Source: an uncultured Christensenella sp.
GTDB taxonomy: Bacteria; Bacillota; Clostridia; Christensenellales; UBA1750
Length of the DNA: 13,958 bases
Reading direction: 5' to 3'
NCBI GenBank assembly: GCA_905193155.1
Contig: CAJJNQ010000055.1
Coordinates: 1-13,958 of the forward strand
In this document: positions 1-5,905 of the stretch, piece by piece
Layout: each line of letters begins with the position of its first letter
Position numbering within the stretch: position 1 is the first letter of the stretch
Position numbers and translations under genes: made by a program
Notes under the pieces: model-generated
Told to the model about the DNA's origin: nothing
Seen by the model: only the letters and a program-made list of their open reading frames with translations
Database searches by the model: none

Positions 1-58
1 TGTTAATTTTCTTTTTACTACTAATACTACACATACTAAAAATGCAAATAATAATTAT
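1..58. other. AT-rich stretch at window start, unlike the neighbouring sequence
   Basis: By my count about 10 of the first 58 bases are G or C. The sequence is low in complexity, with repeated TACTAA- and AATAAT-like words, and from about base 59 it becomes ordinary GC-rich coding DNA. The reading frame of the following gene stays open through it, but the encoded residues are nearly all Asn and Thr. That is not what a PhoU-like helix normally looks like. I infer a contig-end artefact or a chimeric junction rather than real gene sequence, but a genuine odd linker cannot be excluded. Confidence 0.5.
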
Positions 59-526
59 CTCAACCACGAGATCACCAAATATCTCGTGCTCATCAACCAG
101 ACCGAGCTTTCCGACCACGAAGGTTCGTTGGTGGGCGAACTGTTCCACGTCGTCAACGATATTGAGCGCATCGGCGACCATGCGGAGAACATCATGGAGC
201 TGGCACAGGCGCGCGAACGCGACAAAGTCGTCATCTCCGATGCGGGGCTGCTTGAAATCAACGAAATGTACGCTCCTGTGCGCGAGCTGCTGGAAACGGC
301 GCTGAGTTCGTTCGATAGCCGCGATGCAAACCGTGCCACCCGTGCCTATGCACTGGAACAACGCGTCGACGAAATGGATGAGCTGCTTCGTCAGCGCCAT
401 ATCGACCGCCTGAACAAGAACCTGTGTACGCCGGAAAGCGGTATGCTCTTTACCGACGTCGCCACCAACCTGGAGCGTGTCGCCGACCACGCCATCAACA
501 TCATCACCGCAGCCGACATGGATTGA
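2..526 (+). CDS. Na/Pi cotransporter family protein, C-terminal PhoU-like domain (partial)
   Basis: The gene is cut at its 5' end and only about the last 160 codons are visible. From about base 53 the protein reads YLNHEITKYL, then LFHVVNDIERIGDHAEN, and near the end LERVADHAIN. This pair of E/D-R-x-x-D-H-A motifs marks the helical PhoU-like domain found at the C-terminus of Na+/phosphate symporters of the NptA/PNaS family, and also in free PhoU proteins. In the symporters the missing N-terminal part would be the membrane transport domain, and the PhoU-like part lies in the cytoplasm. A GTG at 86 could be called as a start, but the motif is already under way before it, so that would be an artefact of truncation. 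A strong terminator follows 17 nt after the stop. A free-standing PhoU is the alternative. The link to the Na/Pi family rests on the NHEITKYL and HVVNDIERIGDHAEN style and is fairly secure. Confidence 0.8.
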   Translation, partial: VNFLFTTNTTHTKNANNNYLNHEITKYLVLINQTELSDHEGSLVGELFHVVNDIERIGDHAENIMELAQARERDKVVISDAGLLEINEMYAPVRELLETALSSFDSRDANRATRAYALEQRVDEMDELLRQRHIDRLNKNLCTPESGMLFTDVATNLERVADHAINIITAADMD

Positions 527-543
527 GAACCCCTCAAAACACA

Positions 544-580
544 AATGCCTCCGCACGAAAAACGTGTGGAGGCATTTTTT
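544..580 (+). terminator. Rho-independent terminator of the Na/Pi cotransporter gene
   Basis: A 14-bp stem (544-557 with 563-576, one G-T pair) closes an AAAAA loop and runs into a T-run ending at 580. It starts 17 nt after the stop codon of the upstream gene. Confidence 0.9.
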
Positions 581-707
581 CAGGTATTAGGCTCCGACTT
601 TTCGCAGAACGTGCATAAACGAAGTGCTCTGCCCACAATCAGGCGATTCTGCAAGCCATCCGGCTATTCTCCTTTTTAGGGAAATTACTTGAGTATTCCC
701 CTTTCAG

Positions 708-754
708 CATAAAGCGTACCCGCTTTCCACAGGGAAAAGCGGGTACGCTTTATG
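708..754 (-). terminator. Perfect 19-bp hairpin after the isomerase stop codon, possibly bidirectional
   Basis: Arms 708-726 and 736-754 are perfect complements with a 9-nt loop. The hairpin lies 5 nt beyond the stop of the minus-strand isomerase gene, where its terminator is expected. On the minus strand, however, no T-run follows. The T-rich tract (GCTTTTTACTTTT, from 755) lies on the plus-strand side and reaches into the last codons of the isomerase. It could therefore stop plus-strand read-through as well as, or instead of, the isomerase transcript. The rest of 581-707 shows only a weak imperfect hairpin near 679-701. Confidence 0.6.
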
Positions 755-759
755 GCTTT

Positions 760-1644
760 TTACTTTTCCCAGGGCGTGGGGATGAATTCGCCGCCGCGCG
801 CCCACTTGAGGTAGTTCAGCGCGTGCATCTGGCCGGTCATTTCCCACTGCTTGTTGTAGCAGTTGTCATGATAGCCTTCGATGTTGACGTCGCCCTCGTA
901 GCCGTTGCGGTGCAGCAGATAAAACACATCGCGCCAGTTGGTATCGCCCATGCCGGGGAATCGGTCGGGCGTGAACTCAAGGCCGCAGTTAATGCCCTCG
1001 TGGCGGATGCCGTCCCAATCGACGGTGGTATCCTTGCCGTGGACATTGAAGATTTTGCCGGTGGGGGCGTATTTCTTCAGCTCCGCGATGGGGTCGATCA
1101 GCTGGCGAATGGCGTGGGCAGGCTCCCATTCCAGGCCGATATTGTCCATCGGCACTTCTTCAAACATCATGTCCCAGGCGCGGGGCGCGTAAGCGATGTT
1201 GCAGGTGTTGTTCCGCCAATTACCGCCCATCGAGCAGTTTTCAAATGCGATGCGAACGCCGCGGTCCGCCGCGTACTTGCCAAGCTCGGTGAAAGCTCGT
1301 TTAAAGCCCGGCATGGATTCCTCCACGCTCTTGCCCTTCACAGCGCCTGCAAAGGTGCAGACCAGATCGGTGCCGAAGAGGTGCACGTTGTCGATGGCCT
1401 TTTTGAGGTTATCCAGATGCTCCTGATACTGGATGGGGTTGCAGTAGAGGCCGAGCGCGGTGATCTTCTGACCGGTGGGCGCAATGGTCTCCATCACGCG
1501 GGGCGCAAGTTCGGAAAGCTCCACGCCGTAATATTCCATGTGGAAGCAGATCTGAAAGCGTTCGTAGCCCTTATCCACCATCGCAGGCAAATAGGTCATG
1601 GCATGCTGTCCGGGCACGCATGTGCCGATGTGAATCTGATTCAT
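760..1644 (-). CDS. Sugar phosphate isomerase/epimerase family protein (xylose isomerase-like TIM barrel)
   Basis: The 294-residue protein has the length and fold signature of the AP-endonuclease-2/xylose isomerase-like TIM barrel family. These are cytoplasmic metal-dependent enzymes that isomerise or epimerise keto-sugars and related polyols. Likely metal and catalytic residues are Glu135 in RIAFENC, Glu172/Glu174 and His177 in GLEWEPAHAI, His202 in IFNVHGKD, and Glu256 in VNIEGYHD. The His202-Gly-Lys-Asp block and the EWEPAH block are typical of bacterial carbohydrate-catabolism members whose substrate is usually unassigned. The start is well supported: AGGAGGGG lies 8 nt before the ATG and a sigma-A-type promoter sits just upstream. 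The gene is monocistronic and converges on the Na/Pi gene. No transporter, kinase or regulator lies nearby to indicate the sugar, so the exact reaction is unknown. Confidence 0.85.
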   Translation of the reverse strand: MNQIHIGTCVPGQHAMTYLPAMVDKGYERFQICFHMEYYGVELSELAPRVMETIAPTGQKITALGLYCNPIQYQEHLDNLKKAIDNVHLFGTDLVCTFAGAVKGKSVEESMPGFKRAFTELGKYAADRGVRIAFENCSMGGNWRNNTCNIAYAPRAWDMMFEEVPMDNIGLEWEPAHAIRQLIDPIAELKKYAPTGKIFNVHGKDTTVDWDGIRHEGINCGLEFTPDRFPGMGDTNWRDVFYLLHRNGYEGDVNIEGYHDNCYNKQWEMTGQMHALNYLKWARGGEFIPTPWEK

Positions 1645-1681
1645 AAAGAATTCCCCTCCTGTGTTCTGTATTTGTTTTTTT

Positions 1682-1711
1682 ATTATAGCATATCGTTTTC
1701 AGCAATTGCAA
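1682..1711 (-). promoter_or_regulatory. Promoter of the isomerase gene with inverted-repeat sequence at the -35
   Basis: On the minus strand there is a perfect -10 TATAAT (1682-1687) and a -35 TTGCAA (1706-1711), 18 nt apart, ending 37 nt before the start codon. The -35 is embedded in the perfect 8-nt palindrome GCAATTGC (1702-1709). Around it are wider arms, CGTTTTC (1694-1700) and GGAAACG (1713-1719), that match at six of seven positions. This may be an operator for a sugar-responsive repressor, but no consensus is recognised. Confidence 0.5.
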
Positions 1712-1783
1712 CGGAAACGACGCATAAAGTGCTGCCTTCACGGGCAGAATGGACGTAAAAATGCTGTAAGGAGAAATTTGTCC

Positions 1784-1915
1784 ATGACGCAGTCACGAAA
1801 AAAAAAGGCGCTGGTTGCCGCATTGGCTGTTTTCCTTTCCCTGCTGCTGGCTGCAATGGTTCTTTTTCTTGTGCATCTTATCCGGGAATTTCTCGCAAAC
1901 CTTCCTCCCTGGTGA
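1784..1915 (+). CDS. Small single-span membrane peptide, 43 residues, unknown function
   Basis: The predicted peptide starts MTQSRKKKAL and ends FLANLPPW. It has a basic N-terminus (RKKK at residues 5-8) and one hydrophobic segment at about residues 9-33, followed by a short tail. This fits a small inner-membrane peptide with its N-terminus in the cytoplasm by the positive-inside rule. AAGGAGA (1768-1774) lies 9 nt before the ATG, which is good support for translation. It lies between the divergent isomerase gene and the pgk promoter, in a position where gap often occurs in pgk operons. It has no recognisable domain and no lipobox cysteine. No clear promoter of its own and no terminator after it were seen, so read-through into pgk is possible. 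A chance open frame is the main alternative, but the clean start signal and membrane-like composition argue against that. Confidence 0.6.
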   Translation: MTQSRKKKALVAALAVFLSLLLAAMVLFLVHLIREFLANLPPW

Positions 1916-1974
1916 CCGCTCGCCTCAACAGAAAAACTTTTTGTGAATCCCTTAACAAAGAAGCCGAAAAGCGG

Positions 1975-2003
1975 TTGCAAACGGTCTTGATTTCAGGTAT
2001 ACT
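1975..2003 (+). promoter_or_regulatory. Promoter of the pgk-tpiA-gpmI operon
   Basis: A -35 TTGCAA (1975-1980) and a -10 TATACT (1998-2003) are separated by exactly 17 nt, a good sigma-A-type promoter. Transcription would start near 2010, giving a leader of about 85 nt before pgk. Confidence 0.65.
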
Positions 2004-2025
2004 TTAATTGTCAGAAATTCCAGAT

Positions 2026-2045
2026 GCGCGGCTTTACCGCCGCGC
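2026..2045 (+). other. GC-rich hairpin in the pgk leader
   Basis: Perfect 7-bp arms GCGCGGC (2026-2032) and GCCGCGC (2039-2045) enclose a 6-nt loop in the untranslated leader. There is no T-run, so it is not a terminator. It could stabilise the messenger RNA. An ATG at 2024 opens the pgk frame upstream but has no ribosome binding site. Confidence 0.45.
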
Positions 2046-2095
2046 GGCGTCTACACAAAACATTGCGCACAATAAACGGACAAGGAGTGTGTGTT

Positions 2096-3280
2096 ATGAA
2101 CAAGAAGACCATTGAGGATATCGACGTATCCGGCAAGCGCGTATTGGTTCGCTGCGACTTCAACGTCCCGCTGGACGGAACGAAGATCACCGATGAAACC
2201 CGTATTGTGGCGGCTCTGCCCACCATCAAGTACCTGCTGGATCACAATGCGGCCGTCATCCTCTGCTCGCATCTGGGCCGTCCCAAGGGCGAGTTCAACA
2301 TGAAGTACTCCCTGGCTCCCGTGGCCGAGCGTCTGAGCGAGAAGCTGGACAAGAAGGTTGTGCTGGCCAAGGACGTCATCGGTCCCGACGCGCAGAAGTG
2401 CGTCTCCGAGATGAAGCCCGGCGACGTGGTTCTTCTGGAGAACGTCCGCTTCCACAAGGAAGAGGAAAAGAACGATCCCGAGTTTGCCAAGAAGCTTGCT
2501 TCTTTCGCTGAAATCTATGTCAACGATGCTTTCGGCACCGCGCACCGCGCGCATGCTTCCACCGAGGGCGTTGCTCACTATCTGCCCGCCGTTGCCGGTT
2601 TCCTGATCGGCAAGGAGCTGGACGTCATGGGCAAGGCGCTGGAGAACCCGGCCCGTCCCTTTGTGGCGATCCTGGGCGGCGCTAAGGTTTCCGATAAGAT
2701 CGGCGTCATCACCAACCTGCTGGAGAAGGTCGATACCCTGATCATCGGCGGCGGTATGTCCTACACCTTCCAGAAGGCGCTGGGCGGCTCCATCGGCAAG
2801 TCCCTGTGCGAGGAAGACAAGATCGACCTGGCCCGCGAGATGCTCGAAAAGGCCAAGGAGAAGGGCGTGCGCATCCTGCTGCCCGTGGATAACATCTGCG
2901 GTCAGGAGTTCAGCAATGACACCTTGCGCATCACTGTGCACTCCAAGCAGATCCCCGATGGATGGGAGGGCATGGATATCGGCCCGCAGACCCAGGCGCT
3001 GTTTGCGGCGGAAATTGCCAACGCGGCAACCGTCGTTTGGAACGGCCCGATGGGCGTGTTCGAGTTCCCGAATTTCGCCGGCGGCACCCGCGCCATCGCG
3101 CAGGCTCTGGCCGACAATCACAACTGCGTTTCCATCATCGGCGGCGGCGATTCCGCGGCGGCAGTCGAGCAGATGGGCTATGCCGATAAGATGACCCACA
3201 TCTCTACCGGCGGCGGTGCTTCCCTTGAGTTCCTCGAAGGCAAGGAGCTCCCCGGCGTTGCGGCGCTGAACGACAAGTAA
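2096..3280 (+). CDS. pgk: Phosphoglycerate kinase
   Basis: This 394-residue cytoplasmic glycolytic enzyme transfers phosphate from 1,3-bisphosphoglycerate to ADP, giving 3-phosphoglycerate and ATP. Family motifs run in order through the whole protein: RVLVRCDFNVPLDG near the N-terminus, the substrate loop SHLGRPKG, LLENVRFHKEEE, NDAFGTAHRAHAS, the hinge region GGAKVSDKIG, IIGGGMSYTF, the nucleotide-site loop VWNGPMGVFE, and the C-terminal GGGDSAAA and STGGGASLE. Length is normal and nothing is missing. The start at 2096 is chosen because AAGGAG (2082-2087) lies 8 nt upstream and the protein then begins MNKKTIEDID as in homologues. The same frame extends back to 2024 without a ribosome binding site. 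It is the first gene of an operon with tpiA and gpmI. A hairpin lies in the 98-nt gap to tpiA. Confidence 0.98.
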   Translation: MNKKTIEDIDVSGKRVLVRCDFNVPLDGTKITDETRIVAALPTIKYLLDHNAAVILCSHLGRPKGEFNMKYSLAPVAERLSEKLDKKVVLAKDVIGPDAQKCVSEMKPGDVVLLENVRFHKEEEKNDPEFAKKLASFAEIYVNDAFGTAHRAHASTEGVAHYLPAVAGFLIGKELDVMGKALENPARPFVAILGGAKVSDKIGVITNLLEKVDTLIIGGGMSYTFQKALGGSIGKSLCEEDKIDLAREMLEKAKEKGVRILLPVDNICGQEFSNDTLRITVHSKQIPDGWEGMDIGPQTQALFAAEIANAATVVWNGPMGVFEFPNFAGGTRAIAQALADNHNCVSIIGGGDSAAAVEQMGYADKMTHISTGGGASLEFLEGKELPGVAALNDK

Positions 3281-3300
3281 TCTATCATCCGACTCAAAAG

Positions 3301-3332
3301 CGCTCTGCGGACCCGGTTTCCGCAGAGCGTTT
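3301..3332 (+). terminator. Intercistronic hairpin between pgk and tpiA, weak or partial terminator
   Basis: An 11-bp perfect stem (3301-3311 with 3319-3329) encloses a 7-nt loop but is followed by only TTTC. The short T-run suggests partial termination or a 3' stabiliser for pgk mRNA rather than a full stop, because tpiA follows 47 nt later with no clear promoter of its own. Confidence 0.55.
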
Positions 3333-3378
3333 CGTGCGGATGTACCCATTTCATCAAGCTTTTACGGAGGTAAAGATC

Positions 3379-4143
3379 ATGAGAAAGCCGATTATCGCGG
3401 GCAACTGGAAGATGAATAAGCTCCCCTGCGAAGGAGCGGAGCTGGTCGAGGCCCTCAAGGCCAAGGTCGCGGATGCGAAGTGCGACGTGGTTGTGTGCGT
3501 GCCTTTTGTGGACCTTTGCGCGGTCGTCAAGGCGGCCGAGGGCAGCAACATCAAGGTAGGCGCGCAGAACATGCACTGGGAAAAGAGCGGCGCTTACACC
3601 GGCGAGATCTCTGCCGATATGCTCAAGGCGGTCGGCGCAGAGTACGTCGTGCTCGGCCACAGCGAGCGCCGTCAGTATTTTGCGGAGACCGATGAGACGG
3701 TCAACAAGAAGGTGCTGGTCGCCGTCGCCAACGGCCTGACCCCCATCATCTGCGTGGGCGAGTCCCTGCAGCAGCGCGAGAGCGGCGAGACCGACGCGCT
3801 GGTTTCCTCCCAGACCGTGAAGGCTCTGGCCGGTCTGACCGGTGAGCAGGTCAAGAACGTTGTCATCGCCTACGAGCCCATCTGGGCCATCGGCACCGGC
3901 AAGACCGCGACCGACGCACAGGCCAACGAGACCATCGGCGTCATCCGCAAGGCCATCGAAGGCGCTTACGGCAAGGAAGTTGCGGACGAGACCCGCATCC
4001 AGTACGGCGGATCCATGAACGCCAAGAACTGCGCCGGCCTGATGGCGCAGGAGGAGATTGACGGCGGCCTGATCGGCGGCGCTTCCCTGAAGGCGGAAGA
4101 CTTCTCCATCATTGTTGCGGCGGCGACCGCGACGGTCAAGTAA
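3379..4143 (+). CDS. tpiA: Triose-phosphate isomerase
   Basis: The 254-residue TIM-barrel enzyme interconverts dihydroxyacetone phosphate and glyceraldehyde 3-phosphate in the cytoplasm. The active-site residues are all present: Asn and Lys in IIAGNWKMN at the N-terminus, the electrophilic His in VVLGHSERR, the catalytic base Glu in IAYEPIWAIGTGKTA (which includes the flexible loop), and the phosphate-binding YGGSMNAKN and GLIGGASL near the C-terminus. Length is normal. The start at 3379 follows ACGGAGG by 8 nt and gives the standard MRKPIIAGNWKMN beginning. An in-frame extension to 3334 has no ribosome binding site and overlaps the end of the hairpin region. gpmI follows after 14 nt, so the two are clearly co-transcribed. 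Confidence 0.98.
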   Translation: MRKPIIAGNWKMNKLPCEGAELVEALKAKVADAKCDVVVCVPFVDLCAVVKAAEGSNIKVGAQNMHWEKSGAYTGEISADMLKAVGAEYVVLGHSERRQYFAETDETVNKKVLVAVANGLTPIICVGESLQQRESGETDALVSSQTVKALAGLTGEQVKNVVIAYEPIWAIGTGKTATDAQANETIGVIRKAIEGAYGKEVADETRIQYGGSMNAKNCAGLMAQEEIDGGLIGGASLKAEDFSIIVAAATATVK

Positions 4144-4157
4144 GAGGAGAATAAACC

Positions 4158-5702
4158 ATGACGAAGAAAATGACGGCTTTGATCATTATGGATGGTTTTG
4201 GTGAGCGCGCCGAGACCTACGGCAATGCCATCAAGCTTGCCGGCACTCCCAACCTGGATAAGCTCGAGGCGGAATACCCCCACACGGTCATCGGTGCGAG
4301 CGGCATGGACGTCGGTCTGCCGGACGGCCAGATGGGGAACTCCGAGGTCGGCCACCTCAACATCGGCGCGGGCCGCATTGTCTATCAGGAGCTGACCCGC
4401 ATCACCAAGTCCATTCAGGACGGCGATTTCTTCAAGGTTCCCGAATTTGTGGATGCCTGCCAGAAGGCCAAGAAGAACGGCGGCAAGCTGCACCTGATGG
4501 GTCTGCTCTCCGACGGCGGCGTGCACTCCCACATCACCCACCTGTTTGCGCTGATTGATCTGGCCAAGCAGCAGGGTCTGGACAATGTTTACGTCCACTG
4601 CATCATGGACGGCCGCGACACGCCTCCTTCCTCCGGCATCGAGTACGTCCAGCAGCTCCAGGACTACATGGACAAGGTGCAGTTCGGTAAGATCGCCACG
4701 ATTTCCGGCCGCTTCTGGGCCATGGACCGTGACAAGCGCTGGGACCGCATCCAGAAGGCTTACGAAGCCATCTCCTGCGGCGTTGGCGACAAGGCGGATT
4801 GCCCGATCTGCGCGATGAAGAACAGCTATAAGAACGAAAAGACCGATGAATTCGTCGTGCCCTGCGTCATCCAGGAGGACGGCAAGCCCGTCGCCACCGT
4901 GGAACCCGGCGATTCGATGATCTTCTTCAACTTCCGCCCCGACCGCACCCGCGAAATCACCCGCGCCTTCATCGACGCGAACTTCAGCGATTTTGAGCGC
5001 CTGGGTGGCTATAAGCCCGTCACCTTTGTCGGCATGACGCGCTATGACGATACCTTCACCAACATCGAAACCGCCTTCAAGCCCGTGACCCTGACCAACA
5101 CCATGGGCGAATATCTGGCGGCCAACGGCAAGACCCAGCTGCGCATCGCAGAAACCGAGAAATACGCGCACGTCACCTTCTTCTTCAACGGCGGCGTGGA
5201 AGCGCCCAATCCCGGCGAGGATCGCGAGCTGATCCCTTCCCCCAAGGTCACGACCTACGACCTCAAGCCCGAAATGAGCGCTTATGAGGTCACGGATAAG
5301 GCTGTGGAACTGATCGGCAGCGGCAAGTATGACGTGATGATCCTGAACTTCGCCAACTGCGACATGGTCGGCCACACCGGCGTGCTCGAAGCGGCGGAGA
5401 AGGCCGTCAAGACCGTGGACGCCTGCGTGGACCGCGTCGTGAAGGCAGTTCTGGCCACCGGCGGTCAGGTGCTCATCACCGCTGACCACGGCAACGCGGA
5501 CATGATGATCGACCCCACCACGGGCGAGCCCTTCACCGCGCACACCACCAACAAGGTGCCCTTCATCCTGGTTGATCCCAGCCGCAAGGACGCCAAGCTC
5601 CGCGAAGGCGGCCGTCTGGCCGACCTGGCGCCCACTATGCTGGAGCTGATGGGTCTGCCCAAGCCCACCGAAATGACCGGCGAGAGCCTGATCGCGAAGT
5701 AA
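4158..5702 (+). CDS. gpmI: 2,3-bisphosphoglycerate-independent phosphoglycerate mutase
   Basis: The 514-residue protein has the standard length for the cofactor-independent, manganese-dependent mutase of the alkaline phosphatase superfamily. It interconverts 3- and 2-phosphoglycerate. Visible key residues include Asp12 in IIMDGFG, the phosphoserine nucleophile Ser62 in GQMGNSEVGH, His123 in GGVHSHITH, Arg153-Asp154 in MDGRDTPP, the arginines of SGRFWAMDRDKRWDR and FNFRPDRTRE, and the metal-binding Asp/His of FANCDMVGHTG and ITADHGNADMM. The ATG at 4158 is preceded by GAGGAG (4144-4149) at 8 nt. It is the last gene of the pgk operon and is closed by a strong terminator. The next glycolytic enzyme, enolase, must be encoded elsewhere. 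Confidence 0.98.
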   Translation: MTKKMTALIIMDGFGERAETYGNAIKLAGTPNLDKLEAEYPHTVIGASGMDVGLPDGQMGNSEVGHLNIGAGRIVYQELTRITKSIQDGDFFKVPEFVDACQKAKKNGGKLHLMGLLSDGGVHSHITHLFALIDLAKQQGLDNVYVHCIMDGRDTPPSSGIEYVQQLQDYMDKVQFGKIATISGRFWAMDRDKRWDRIQKAYEAISCGVGDKADCPICAMKNSYKNEKTDEFVVPCVIQEDGKPVATVEPGDSMIFFNFRPDRTREITRAFIDANFSDFERLGGYKPVTFVGMTRYDDTFTNIETAFKPVTLTNTMGEYLAANGKTQLRIAETEKYAHVTFFFNGGVEAPNPGEDRELIPSPKVTTYDLKPEMSAYEVTDKAVELIGSGKYDVMILNFANCDMVGHTGVLEAAEKAVKTVDACVDRVVKAVLATGGQVLITADHGNADMMIDPTTGEPFTAHTTNKVPFILVDPSRKDAKLREGGRLADLAPTMLELMGLPKPTEMTGESLIAK

Positions 5703-5722
5703 TTTCATAGCCCCATAAACAG

Positions 5723-5757
5723 CAGCCTCATCGGAAAATTCCGATGAGGCTGTTTTT
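5723..5757 (+). terminator. Terminator of the pgk-tpiA-gpmI operon
   Basis: A 13-bp perfect stem (5723-5735 with 5740-5752) with an AAAT loop is followed by TTTTT (5753-5757), 20 nt after the gpmI stop. The stretch 5760-5860 beyond it shows no gene or clear structure. Confidence 0.92.
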
Positions 5758-5863
5758 GTAAACTCGAAATTCACTCACAGGCGAGCAGTTCACTGGAAGC
5801 CTATTGGCAAAAGAGTAGCAAGGAACCATCTTATGCAGATGTAGATCGTATCAGCGTGACAAT

Positions 5864-5889
5864 GAAAAACCACCGGCTTTACCGGTGGT
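5864..5889 (-). terminator. Terminator of the polA-coaE-transglycosylase-SBP operon
   Basis: On the minus strand, arms of ACCACCGG and CCGGTGGT (plus-strand 5882-5889 and 5869-5876) close a 5-nt loop and run into a T-run (plus-strand A-run at 5865-5869). It lies 16 nt beyond the stop of the solute-binding protein gene. Confidence 0.88.
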
Positions 5890-5905
5890 CTGTTCTGTCC
5901 TTGAT

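Noticed and set aside
86..526. GTG at 86 as the start of a complete PhoU-like protein
   Set aside because: The conserved motif NHEITKYL begins before the GTG in the same open frame, so the gene is truncated by the window rather than starting there.
823..1758. A 311-codon plus-strand open frame opposite the isomerase
   Set aside because: The composition is hydrophobic and Ala/Val/His-rich, as expected from reading a GC-rich gene backwards. It runs across the isomerase promoter.
2051..3349. A 432-codon minus-strand open frame opposite pgk
   Set aside because: It is a shadow of pgk. It has no ribosome binding site and no family motif.
3966..5774. A 602-codon open frame on the minus strand opposite tpiA and gpmI
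   Set aside because: It is antisense to two unmistakable glycolytic genes with intact motifs. Long antisense frames are common opposite GC-rich genes. The translation is His/Gly/Val-rich and low in recognisable structure, and it runs over the operon terminator.
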